NCBI GenBank assembly: GCA_907165065.1
Contig: OU015540.1
Span: 496,001 to 560,000 of the forward strand
Direction of reading: 5' to 3'
Length of the DNA stretch: 64,000 nucleotides
Source of the DNA: Caprimulgus europaeus
Lineage: Eukaryota; Chordata; Aves; Caprimulgiformes; Caprimulgidae
Shown here: positions 1 through 13,430 of the stretch, one piece after another
How the letters are laid out: every line of letters starts with the position of its first letter
How positions within the stretch are numbered: position 1 is the first letter of the stretch
Program-made: the position numbers and the translations under genes
The notes under the pieces: generated by a model
What the model was told of the DNA's origin: nothing
The model's database searches: none
Seen by the model: the letters and a program-made list of their open reading frames with translations, nothing else

Positions 1-2398
1 AGGGGGCAGGAGTTGAGCCCCTCAGGGTGTGGGGGCAGCTGGAGGAGCCCCAAAGCCCCTGGAGCTGGTGCCTTGTTGCAGTTGGTGTCACACAGATGGG
101 GTGGGGTTGTCCGTCCCTTGGCCGGGCGATGGCAGCTCCCGCTGTCAGCCGAGGAATCCAAACGCGAACGTGGCCCAGGCTTCCGAGGCTGACGTTGGCT
201 TTCCACGAGCCTGCTCCCTGCTCAGCTTAATTATATGAATGTCCATCAAGAACAAATACAGAAAGGGCAGAGCTGAGGCTGAAATAAAGTTATTTGCAGA
301 TGTGGATGAACACTAATAGAAAGTATATTATCTTACTGTGCCCATCTCAGTGCAAGATGAAAGGAAATATGCTCTAAAACAAAGGAGAGCTGTGAATTCA
401 GGCTACCAGAGCAACATTGCTCCACTGGCATCCAGAATGATTACCCGTTAATAAAGGATGGGGCCAAGTCCACTCCAGCCTGGCTCTGCAGGGAACGGAA
501 ATCAGATTTTGGCTTGAAATGTGTTACAGCAATCTCCATAAAACAAAATAAAGTCTGGCAGATGGAGCTATTTTTATCCAAAGCCAGTTCTACTTAGTAG
601 GTCCGTGGCCATCACTGACGTCCCTTTGCTATTCCCTCCTCCCTCCGCTCCTCCTGCCTCAGTTTCTCCAAGGCACTGATGAGATTGGAGCAGACAACTG
701 TAGGTATATTTTGGGATGATCCTACATTACTTCGCTCTAAAAATCAATTGCGAATTTTGCATCCACCCTCAGCATTTGGCCTGTTTATATTGCCAAATAA
801 ATTCTTTAAAGAAGTACTATACTTCACAGGAGAGCTTGTCAAGGTAAATACCTTAATTTACATAAAATGTGACTAGCAATTGAAATGTTAAAGCCATAAA
901 GAGCAAGTTTATGATCCATCCTTGATGCTTGGATGTATAATATGACAAGGGGGAAAATAGTGCACCTTGCAACATTTACTAAATTGGTGTGTTGACTCTG
1001 GAGATAGAAATGGGAGATTTGAAAAAAACTAAAACAGGTTGGAGAGGTTTTTTTGAGGTTGTGTTTTTCTTTTTTTCCATAAATATGAATCCTTTCCACA
1101 GCCTGCAAACAGTTTTCTTTTAAATACTCCCCTTCAGCTTGGAAGCAGCAGCTCCCTCAATAGACAGACAGACGGCCAGACAGGAGCTGCCTGGCCCATG
1201 GGACTCCCTGGGGTCTCACCACAGATCATGGTGAGGGGCAGGGTCCCAGCAGGGCAGGGACACCCCAGCCACGCTCCAGTGTCCCCCAGAAAAGCAGAAG
1301 CAGGAGGTGGTGCCCACGTACCCTTAGGTGCAGAGCAGAGGGCTGAGGAGCAGCTCCACAGCCCACGCTCGGGGCTGGTCTCACTGCTGGTGGGGGCACT
1401 GATCTGTGCCCAGCACTGGTCACGGGGACCGATCCTGCCCGGGCTTCGCTGGGGCTGGCCCCGTGCCCCTGACTCAGTCATTTCTCGCTGTGAATGAAAA
1501 CGCTCTTATAATTCAGGGATTTTCTTTTAAACTTTTTAAAAGGGAGGAGAAACCAATTTAAACCACTTCAAATCCTAAATAATACTTTTAAAGAAGTGAA
1601 TAAGACGGAGAAAATGGACTGCTGCCTACATACATACCACAGTGAAATTATAATATCCACACTTAATGCTCTGGAAAGTTTGATAGTGCACATTCCTCCC
1701 CTAACTCCGTTCGAACACTTCAGCCGTTCATTCATACGCCAGCCCTTCGCAATTCATTGAAACCACTTCAAGTAAAAATCATTTGAAAGAAATTACCTCT
1801 GTGTATTACACCACGGGCAGTGAGAAATGTCCCACATGAGCCTCTCCAGCCCCCAAAGCAATAAAACTTCTGCTGAAGTGCATGATATAATGACTCGGGG
1901 AAAAAAAAGTCCCCATGACAACAAGAGGTAAGAGAAATCCATGAAAAGCAAAAGACCCCGACCTCTCTCGACACAAAATGTCACCAATTTGTGCTGGAAT
2001 TTTCACTTTGAAAACCAGAAGCCTTTGACCGCAACTTTCTTTGAGAACCTGTTGTTCCTTCTTTGCCAGTCTGGGCTTCGAACAGAGCAGAACGAGCCTC
2101 GCCAAATCAGAAACGGAGCAGGGGTCAGGCCCAGCATTTAAACCCGTGAACGCAACCCTCTGCCTCTTCGCCTTTCTCCTTGCCAAGGGAGCAGTTTTTC
2201 CCCAGGCCTATTTTGGGGTTTTCTGTAGCAGTTACGTGCCTGAGCGCTCCCGCGTTCACGCGCCGAGCGAAGCTCACCAACTCCGACCCCACAAACACCG
2301 CTCAGACCATTGGCAGCAAAGCACCATCAGCACATCACAGCAAACCCCCGAGGAGTGTTCCTCAAAACACAGTGCAACACTCGGATTACTTCGGGCCT

Positions 2399-2442
2399 GG
2401 TGACATGGGACAGTTCTCCTGGTGACATGGGACAGTTCTCCA
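2399..2442. repeat. 22-bp tandem duplication
   Basis: A 22-bp unit beginning GGTGACATGGGACAGTT occurs twice head to tail, differing only at its last base (T in the first copy, A in the second). The near identity suggests a recent duplication. Confidence 0.9.
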
Positions 2443-3579
2443 CGTGCTCCAGGGGAAGCTCCAGAAGTTCTGGGAAGAGGCAGCGCTGCCTTGGCTGGGT
2501 TCCTGAGCTCCGGGCTGATGCGCTCCCTCCCCTCCCATGTGCTCCTGCCAGCGGCGCGGGGCTGCTCCCGCTCCCGGGCACCCGCCGGGGCTCACGGGGG
2601 GGACCGGCAGGACCCAGCTGGGTGTGGTGGAGGGACCCGGCGCTGGTGGGACCCCCACCACACAGTCCCAGCGATGCCTGGCTGCGACCCTGCCAAGGCT
2701 GAGTGGGGCAGGGGCTTGGGGGCTGCCACGGGGGGCTCAGCGCGTGGCCGTGCCGCTTCCCCACACGACGTGCCCGCTGTCCCCTGCAAACAAGCGCGTG
2801 TTCCACAGAGGCAGAAGCGGTGACCAGCTCTGCGGGCGCTCCGGAGCTCTCCCCTGCAGCGTGTTGTCTCACTCTCTTTGCAAGAGGAGCAAGCACAGCG
2901 CGGAGGGGCTGCGAGCAGCTCCATCCCCATGGCTACAGTCAGCAGCCTGTGGATAACCATCATCAGGTGATAAAACACTGCAAAGAGGCCAAACTCATTC
3001 CTGCATCCCATCCCTCGAGCTAAAACTGAGCGGAAAGGCTGGGAGAGACCACTGTCCAGCGAGGGCTCAGGGTGGGCTCCCCTGGCCCAGCACACAGGGC
3101 AGAGGCCAGGAGACCCCCAGCCCCGGCATTAAGTGGGCTCACTCCGGTAGCTTGAGGTGCAGAAGAAAATCCATGGCTAATGCTGGAGCAGCCTCTCTCC
3201 AGCCCCCAGACAGGTGACTCACAGGGACTGACCAGCCAAGAGTCCAGCTCCCTGCTCATGGCCTCCAGCCCCTAACCCAGCTCAGCCCAGACCCTCCGCC
3301 AGCTTTACAGAGAGCCAGACGCCGGCATCGGGCGGAGTGCGGTGCTGTACACGTACACTTGCTCTGCATGGAAGACTTGGGCTAGAAAAACATGTAGGAT
3401 CTGACTCAGACCTAAAGGGTTAGGAAAGGTGAAGGGGATAAGGTATTGAAAGAGCAATGTTACATGGAAATGCTCGTACAATCTTCAACACAGATTACTC
3501 CTGCTGCACTGGAACCACAGAGGAGGGAGAGCAGCTGAGTCACTACATTTCAGCAAAAGCCAAATCACAGCAGGTCCCA

Positions 3580-3600
3580 GGAAAAAAAAAAAAAAAAAAT
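3580..3600. repeat. Poly-A tract
   Basis: A run of 18 A's follows GG. No retrotransposon body is recognisable upstream of it, so it is listed as a simple repeat rather than a SINE or LINE tail. Confidence 0.85.
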
Positions 3601-6164
3601 CAATACACTTTCCCTAAGTTCCCAGAAGTGCAGAGGGCACAGTACCCTGGGAAGGTGTTTTGCAGAGAAGTACAGCAGTTACCAGGCATCTGCAGCAGCG
3701 CCCGTCATTAGCGGCGAGCCCCGATCTATCTGCCCACTGTAGGTGTTCCTGTCGGGCCCATCAGCGCAGGCTCACAGCGCTGATGGAAGTGGTTTGATTT
3801 CCTGAATACCCTGAGCTGATCGGAGAGGCACCAGCATTACCCAGCAAGGCAATTACAGCTCCCAGCAAGGGTCACGCTGTGTGGGACCGGGGCTGAAATG
3901 GCCCCGAGCCATTGCTGCCCAACAGCAGCTGAGGGATGGTGCCGAGGGATCTCATCGTGCATCCACGGACACAACTGGTCCCATTTCTGCCGGTGAGAGC
4001 CGGGCGCTCCGAGGCCTGAGCTGCTCCTCAGCCGAGCAGGAGGGCAGGTGAGACAGCACACGGCCCCGGGAGGAGCAGAGCCCGTTCCAGCAATAATGGT
4101 GCGTGACAGCCACTTCCCCAGTACAGACGAGTTTAATGTCCACAGGGACACAACTGAGAGCGCTGGCTCCGCAGCCAGCTGCTCCTTGGAACCTCTGGCT
4201 CGAGAGCACGTGTGTGTTACTGGGAGGAGAGCTCCCTGCCATGGTATTATTCATTATTTGTATGAGGGTAGCAGCTCACAGACTAACACACAGGCCTAAT
4301 GGTGAGGGAGAACACTCCAAAAAACCCAGACAGGCAATGAAAATGGCATTAGGCATGCAGAGCATTTCATCGCCTGTCATGGTGACTGCTCCCTGCAGCG
4401 GCTGCTCCACGCGCAAAGCTGCGCCCCTGTGTAAGTGCTTAACGTGGGGAGGCCTGGGGCAGAGGGAGGGGAACTGCTCTGATTACAGAGACGCTGCTGC
4501 AGCTTCTCCGTGAAGGCTCCACAGAGAGGGAGGCAAGGAGTAAAGAAACATGCACGTGCACACGAAATTTAACTCCTGATTATTTGGAATAATCTTCAAA
4601 TCAGTGAGCTTTAAAACTCCACTATTTAAGTTCACCACTATCAGATGCTCTCGTTGCATCGTGGAGATCATATTTTTGTTAAAACTTCAAAATTGTTTCC
4701 TAAATACTGTTATGAATCCTCACTGTTCTGCTAAACACAGCATGTTGAGACAGCCTTGACAGCGTGAATGGACAGAACTGAACCCCCCCATGGTGCTGAG
4801 TCCATGGGCAGCTGTGAATGCTGGACTTGGAGCACTGGGCTGTTCCACTCAGCTCAGAGAGCTTCTGAGATGCCAAAGTGCCAAGATCCATCGTGCTGGT
4901 CATCACACAAGCAGAACCACGCCCCTCTGTCCCGGTGCTGAGAGCCCCTGTGCTCTTCACGTAGCCACCTGAAAGCAGATCTCCTCCGGCACCTCCGGAG
5001 CCGTCACCACCGGTGTCCAAAGTCTCCCCATCGTTCTGCTGTCCTTGCTGCACTCTCAAAAAGGCTCTCACAGTTCATTTCCAGCTGCAGAACAGCTCAG
5101 GGCAGAGCCCACAGCATGGGCTGTGCCCCTCAAGGCATGAACATTGCACGGGAGAGAGCACGTTGCCAGTGCAAGCCCCTCCAGCCCAGTCTGGTCACAG
5201 GGCTGTGCAGGGGTTCCCTGTGCCTGGGCAGCAAGAGCTGCCCTGGGCACACGAGTGAGCAGAGGGACACTGGGGCACCGACTAAAAATCATCAGCAGTT
5301 CCTACAGGGAAGGACACGTATCCTGAGGAGTAGAAGGAATGAGCGGGTGAAAGAGCTGACAGTGACTTCCAAAGGAAGAGGAGGCACCTGCTCCTTGCCA
5401 CAACTTTCATCCACAGTGAGACCAAGTTCTGGCTTATTGTCAGGGACAAAATCAGCAAAGTTCAACACCAAAGATAATATTTACTGCCAGATATCAGTGT
5501 CCTAGACTTAAGAGAGAGAGCTGAGGATATGCAAGTTCTACATACACCAGGGAAAAGTATTGCCACACTGTTAAAAAGGTCAAAACTCACTCCCCACTCA
5601 GCCTTCATCATGCTGCTTAATAGCAGTCAAGTCACATCCTGCATTAAGGGGGAGTGGAAAAAGCTATCTAGGAAATTTATCAACAAAAGTTCATGCACAT
5701 GGGGTCTGAAGTGGAGTTTATGGAAAGCTGTATCATTAAACTTGTCCTTCAGACAGCCTGACATGAGAATGTATGGAATCACAAACCACAATTACACAAA
5801 CGATTCTGTCAGTGGAACACTAACCCACCGAGACAAGCCTTCCACCCAGTTCGCACCAGTCCGCGCGCAGGAGGACCTCAGTCCTGTCATTTCTACATGA
5901 ACCTTGACTGCAGAGCTGAAGCCATCGCAGGCAGCATGGCTTTCCCGAAAGGCTCCCAGGAAAAGACCACAGGTTTGCAGGGAGCTGGTGTAACAACCTC
6001 CCCCACAGCACCCGCCGACGGGCAGAGACCCGCGGCTGCACCAGCCGCAGCCCCTGACCGCTGTCCCCACAGAGACCCTGGACACTGTTTATGGCTGACC
6101 AACCTCAAGGCAGGAAGGACACGAATAACGCAGCATGGGACACACACAAAAGAAACGGAAGCAT

Positions 6165-6240
6165 TTAGGTAGCGTCTCCATTTTACAGATGAAGAAACCA
6201 AGGTGGGGAAACTGCTGCTCTCCCCCAGCTTTGTCAGACT
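6165..6240 (-). mobile_element. MIR-like ancient SINE fragment
   Basis: The segment CATTTTACAGATGAAGAAAC, followed by a purine-rich GGGGAAACTG and later CAGCTTTGTCAGACTAG, resembles the reverse complement of the conserved part of MIR/CORE SINEs (the usual CAGTTTCCTCATCTGTAAAA). MIR fossils occur at low copy in bird genomes. The match is short and diverged, so this is tentative. It lies inside HS3ST4 intron 1. Confidence 0.5.
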
Positions 6241-8632
6241 AGAAGATACTCTCAGTACTGAACGACCAAGCAGGGAATCCTGAGGGTCTGTTGTTGCCTT
6301 ATTTCACTACAAAAGAAAAAACTTGACAGTATTAAAATCTAGCAGTTTATAATGTATAAAAGAAGTGTTATATGCAAAACATAAACAAGTGATAGAAGTC
6401 ACTGCAAGGAGACGCTGGTATAAACACTTCAGTAGCTGCTTCTTTGCTTAAAGAAAATTGATGTTTCTGTGGACAGAGGAAATCTCCAATTACTCTACCT
6501 GGGACACAGCTGCAAGCAGTCAGCCTTCTTGGTGCACTCAATCAGGTAATCTCAGAGAAGGTCAGGAAGGAACAGCTGCTCATGTGGATGGCAATCTTCC
6601 CCCCCCATCCATTTTTGCTCAGTATTTGTACAGCACCAAGTGCTCCAGCCTCCTGGTCTGTGACAACAGCCCGGTGCCACACCGGGGGAAACCTGTCGCT
6701 CCACTGAGATGGAGACCACCAGTGCTGCACACCGTGTCCCGTCCCAGCAAGGCTGAGAAACTTTCACAAGGAGAGAGGAGAAGGGTGTTTGGGTTGGGCA
6801 GGTGTGAAGATGTCCGAACAACCAAGGCAAAGCCTCAGAGCTACAATTGCAATTAAGCAGCAGAGTAATTTATTTATCCCACGACCAGAGCATCCATTCC
6901 CCAGCCTACTCTGCCCAGGACCCTCACACATCAGCTCTGACCCAGCCTTTTCTTCTCCCACCTCTCCCCCAGTGCAGCACAGCACCAGTGCTAGAAACCA
7001 GCTAAACAAACCCCAGAGCTGCTGCAGGGATGAAAAATTTCAAAACATATTCTGCAAATGAAAACCTGTGTGTGCCTTCACTCCACGAGAGGAGTTACAC
7101 CCACTCTCTAGCCCTTTTCTTGTAGCATGACTTTAAAGATGAAAAAGCAGCTGCTTGCCATATTCAGTGCTTGATCTTCTGCCTATTTTGAATAAAACCA
7201 AACCTTTGTATATGCCATTTTCGAGCCTCTTCCAGCAAGTTTCCAAACTTATTGCTCAAGGCAAGACTTTTCTGCAGGAAAAAGATACTGTGTCTGAAAT
7301 CATATATACAAACACAATAGCCACAGTCAATCCTTTATTCCTTCCTCACACTGGTACAGCACACCAAAAACTCTCACAGAGGCAAATGAACTTTCCCAGT
7401 GCTGATCTCTGCTTTATCGAAGTCCCTCAAGAAAATTCTTCAGCATTTTAAACAAGCCAAGTAGGTGTTATAAAGACTTTCCTTCCACAATTGCCATAGA
7501 AAATTGCCTGGAGTTCCTCGCATTTAAATGCCATTGACGTGAAGATTGTATACTCTATTTTAATAAAGACTGACCAGACAATCCCCAGCAGTAACTAACT
7601 TGCGGCCTCTATTTATTTTCCCCTTCATTTTCAGAGCAGCTAAACAACTACCCTACTAAGCACAACAAAAAGGCAGAACCTTATCAGCTCAGCCCCAGGC
7701 TATTTCTCATAAAGAAACTAGTATGGGTCGCTTTTAACCGTAAACTACAGAACTACTAGTCATTTGCCGGTTCCACTGATGTGCTGCTTTCTTTTTAGTT
7801 TCGAGCTTTTTAGAGATAGAGAAAAACCCTGAGCCATCCCAATTCATTGATTTGCTAAACCTGCCAAGGCACTTAACATTTCATCACTGCAGCCCAGCAT
7901 TCTCTAATAATGAGGGCTTTTAGCGCAAGATTCCCTTAAAAATGTTACGCTATGTCAAACAACAACATTCCGAGACTTCTTCACCAATAAAACCAGATCT
8001 TGTCAATGGAAAAAACTTTCTGATGTGAAACTTGCTGAAAAGAGCAAATCCTATTTGTGAAGTGGACCCTGCAGCCTGTATGAATGCAGGCATCCTGCTT
8101 CACTCCAGAGCCCCCAGCATCACCTGGAACCACTTGCAGTCTTGTTTATTTCAGTAATTACTAATTACTGACCTCTTCAGATGTGTTTTACACCAAGTGC
8201 AGCTGAACTGCTATGGTTTGCTCCCGCGTTCTGTGCGCGGGAGTTACCGAGGAGGGATGTTTTTACACATTTTCTTATTTCCCATCAGAACACCACGTTT
8301 TAAACCACCGCAGCCGTCAGGCGAGGCACCCACGCGATCGCCCGGCCTGCGCTGGCAGCGCGGCTCGGCCGTCGCGCTCCGCACCCACCGTGTCCCCGTG
8401 GACCCGCTCAGTGGTCCCGGGACCCACTGGGGCCCCCGTCCCACCACTGTTCGGGGCCCCGGGGCCCACCGCCCAGCCACCTCCCGGGGCCATCGGGGGG
8501 GACAGAGGACTCCTCGCCCCATGGCCCCTCCGGGACGCCCCGGTCCCCCACCCCGGTGCGCGAGGATACACCCACTCGCACCCCCGCGGTCGGGGCGGCC
8601 CTGCGGATCGCTCCCGCAGCCCCCGCGCCCTT

Positions 8633-9569
<937 letters not shown>

Positions 9570-9840
9570 TCAGCGCGGCCGCGCTCCGATGCCGCCGGCT
9601 TTGCACTGTTGCCGCCCGAGTTCCTGCTGCTAAACTTTGTGCCGGGTGGGAGGCGGGAGCGCGCTCCCGGCGCGGGGAGGGCCCGCCCCCGCCGCCGAGA
9701 GCGCGGATAGCGCGCGGGCCCCGCCGGGACCGCGCCGGCACCGGGCGGGCGGGGCAGCGGCCGGTCAGCACCGCGGACAGCGGCGGTCCCCGAGCCCCGT
9801 GGGGCAGCGCTCGCCGGGCCAGGCCCCGTCTGGCTGCACC

Positions 9841-12800
9841 CCCCTCGGTGTGCTGGGACAGTCCCCAGCAGCCCCACACCCCGCCCGCCCCATCTGCTCC
9901 CCGGATCCACCCGCTGTGCCACCTCCACCCCCTGCCAGCACTCACGGCCTCGGGGAGGGCGGGGACCTCCAGGGCAGGAGGCAGTGCCAGCTGTCCTCTA
10001 CAAACCCTTCTCCTTTCCCCCAGCAGAAACCACCACGCCACAGTTCCTCGACCCCTCGTCCCGGCTAGCTCCCCTCTGCCTTCCCCAAAGTGCATTCTGT
10101 ATTGTCACCCTCCGGCCACACCACCCCCAGCCCGTGGGTCCTGCCCAAATCCTCCAGCTGCCCAAAGGGGAAGGTCCGGAAAAGTCCTTTGGCACAGCCC
10201 TATGCAGCAGGGCTGAGGTCCCCTGGCTCTGCCCCTCTGAGGATCTGGACCAGAGTGGAGAGGTTTCACAGAGCAGCTGCTGTCTCCTGGGAGCTTGAGG
10301 AGAGGTGGCAGGCTGTGGGCAGGGGCAGGCAGTAGCTGGTACAGTGCAGCTAAGGGACATTTGGAGCTGGGGTTCATAGGTTAGGTGCCAGCAGCTGCAT
10401 TAGTAGGTGAGGCCAATTACACCCTCATACACTATGCTGCTTATCCAGGTACTCTGAGGCTGAGAGCCTCCCTCCTCACAGTTTTTCTGGAGCAGCCACC
10501 ACCTCTTCCCACCTCCAGTTCTCAGCTTTGGCTTTAGCATGGATTTTGTGAGTGGAAAAAATGCTTTAGCGTCTCTCAGCTTCCTCCTGTCCTCATTCTG
10601 GGGTCCCTTAGGAGTCTCTCCCTCGTAGGAGTTGTCCTGGGGCACACCACAGCTCTTGGCATCCTGGCCACCATGGTCCCCCTCAGCAGAACAGTGCTGG
10701 CATCATCATGGTACAGAGCTGAATTGAGGAGCACAGTCATTTGCTAAAGGCCTCACAGATGAACGAGCAGCAGTCTGGCCTTTTGCACCCAAACTGCTGG
10801 CCCCACACCCCCAGCACCACCTGAATGCTGCAGATCACCCAAAGAGCCAGCACCTGATCCAGGTGGCAGATGCTGCAGAGCAGCTGCCTGTTAACTCATG
10901 TGAGGGCCACAGCTGAGCTTCTGAGCAAGCACTGGAACAGTGCAGAGCATGTTCCCAGCCTCGTGTGGCCATGAGCAGGAGGAGTATTGGGGAGGGTGAC
11001 CCTTCTCCACTGGCATCCACTTTGGGAAACGGCAGAGCTGTGCATCCCACCACACAGAGGTGCTCTGGGCGAGGGCTGGATGGGAGAGAGCTGGCAGAGC
11101 TCCCTCCTGCTCCCCCAGCTGACGAGCTGTGGCCTAGATTTTACAGGGAAAGTCCAGGGATTGCTCCAAGTCTTGCCCAGTACTGCGTGAAGCTCAGCAG
11201 GGAACACTTCAGAGCAATGGAGTCTCAGCTACACTTGGTCTCATGGCAAAAGCAACATTTGAAAAAAAAATTAAGTGCCAATATTAACTAGATAGACAGA
11301 GCTGAGAAAAATAGTAATTGAAAAAGAGGAAGAGCACAGACTTTTCCCATAATGAACAAAAGCTCAATGCTGCTCTCAGCTGGACATGTGTTCTCTCTGT
11401 GCAGCTCCAGTTCCGATAGAGATTATTCCTTCATAATATATTTTTTATGGTACACATGAGACCTCTGAAATGCAGTGTCTTGTGTCCTGTAAATCATTTC
11501 CTGTAACTCGTGGATTCCTTTTCAACTGCATTACAGTAATGTGGATGTTAAGGGACTAACTTGAACTGATAGAAGCAAAGTCTCACATCCCTCACCCACA
11601 GCTTCTCCCTCGCTGCCCAGGGGAAGCCCCACAGCCCCTGCCCACGCAGTGGGCGCGTGGCCTGGGGGAGTTCCTGGAGCTCTGCAGAGCCCACCCAGGA
11701 GGCACAGGGTCCCTGAGGACAGGCCGAGCCTGTGGGAAGGTTACTGCAATTTTAGTGTCAGACTTGAACATTAAATTAAAGTCCTGAGCAGGTGCAGCGT
11801 GGGTCATGGTGGGGGGAACACAAGCTGCAGGGCTGGGGACAGACTGATGTTCCCGGGGAGCCCTGAGCAGAGTGGGCTTGCTCTGCTTAGCTCATTTCTG
11901 TGTCCTTCACACCACTGTAACAGTATGTGTAGATCTACCTTGAGAAAGATGAGTCCTCCTCACACATGGAGGTGCAGTTAGTCCAAATCAGAGAATCTAC
12001 AGACTCTGCTGGCATCAACAAGCCTGCTCTTGAGTTTCCCAATATCACATTAAAAAAAAAATAATTGTTTTCAGTTCCAAAAATAGAAGATAAACCTCAA
12101 AATAGGCACCATTTAATGAAGAGTCGCAGTGCTTTGGTCTTTCTTATACTGAGCACACATCTAAAATGCAGTGCTTAGCAAAATGCCCTGGTTTGACATC
12201 CCCGTGTCTCTTCTCCTGTGATGTGCTGCACGGAAGACTAATAGGATTTGCAGGCAAATCATACATAACGGAAAGACTATTTCTTCTCGGGCACCAGCTT
12301 CCAGCCCAGAGGAAATTTTACAACCAGAATGTAAAGCCCTCTAAAACAAATGGTTTAGCCTTAACTGCTGCTGCCTGGGCTCTGACTCTTTTTATTCATC
12401 ATAGGATGTGTATTTTTCCTGCATGGATGTCAAACGCATCCGTGAGCAGATCGGAGTGTTATCCAGGCGCCGGGCGGTGTTCAGCCGGTGGATGCAATAG
12501 GAGCTGATGGACTGTAACACTTTCTTTGACAGTTCTGCTTTTAAGGGCTTATGTATTTACCCTTGCCCTGCATACCTGCGCTCCTGCTCACATTAATTAG
12601 CAATAGGATTGCATCCCAAGCACCCCGTAAGTGTCCAGTCTAGCGAGGCCAACTGGTGCTGTGAGCCCTGCATGGGAATTGCCAGGACAGGTCGGTCTGG
12701 TGGATCACCCTGTTCATTCCCCACATTTTGGCAGGGATCAAGACCAGTTGCTTTGGAGAAAGATGGAGAAACTCCGTAGTGGACAGCCATGGAGCCGCCT

Positions 12801-13264
12801 CCCCGAGATGCAAGTCCCCATCATTTGGTGTGACTTGTGGCTGTCCCAGCCTGGGGGACATGCCTGTGATGCTCTTGTCTCCAAAGGGACAGCAGCATTG
12901 AGATTCATGCCAAACTCTTTGTTATGGGGATGTGTGACAATAAGTCATAGCAGGCAGCTGGGAGCCCTCCCCTGCACCAGCTGGTGGGCCCTGACTGCAC
13001 AGGCTAAAGACAAGACTCTGGGAGAGGAACAGGGGCAGAGCCAGACTCCAAGGACAACCTGTCTGAGGAGACCTGGGCACATTTAGCCAAGTGAGAGGAG
13101 GGCTGGGGACCATGTCCCTGCTCTCCAAACGCACAAGCAGATGAGCACCAAGAAAGGAGGAAAATGGCCTCAGATAACAGGCAGTGCTGGCACAAAAACA
13201 GAGAGGTATGAATTGGCACAAATACATTTTGGCTGGAAATCACACGGTTTCTAACTGTGGGAGA
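9841..13264. other. Proximal upstream intergenic DNA, no gene recognised
   Basis: This is the first 3.4 kb beyond the HS3ST4 CpG island. Bases 9841-11250 are moderately G+C-rich. Bases 11260-11580 and 12000-12450 are AT-richer and CpG-poor. Short open frames occur on both strands but carry no recognisable domain. Proximal regulatory sequence for HS3ST4 could lie here, but no specific site can be supported. Confidence 0.5.
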
Positions 13265-13430
13265 AATGTTGTTCTGGAACAGATTCCTGAGAGGAGTATT
13301 GGGGGCAAGGCACGCAATTAGTTTTAAGATTGAGTTTGAAATGGACTTTCTAACATGGTTGCCAGCAGTTGCAGGGGAATGGGATTTGATGGCCCAAGCT
13401 GTCCCTTCCAGTTCTATGCTCCTGTTGTGA
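13265..13430 (+). mobile_element. Degraded CR1-like 3' fragment
   Basis: The stretch GGAATGGGATTTGATGGCCC, followed by a CCCTTCCAGTTCTATG-type ending, follows the layout of a CR1 3' end (TTGGATGATC...GGTCCCTTCCA...TTCTATG). Upstream, a segment resembling GGAACAGATTCCTGAGAGG fits the end of CR1 ORF2. It is well diverged from the younger copies here and is probably an old insertion. Confidence 0.45.

Noticed and set aside
655..690. GCCTCAGTTTCTCCAAGGCA, resembling the MIR core
   Set aside because: Only about 20 bases match and the flanks do not continue the similarity.
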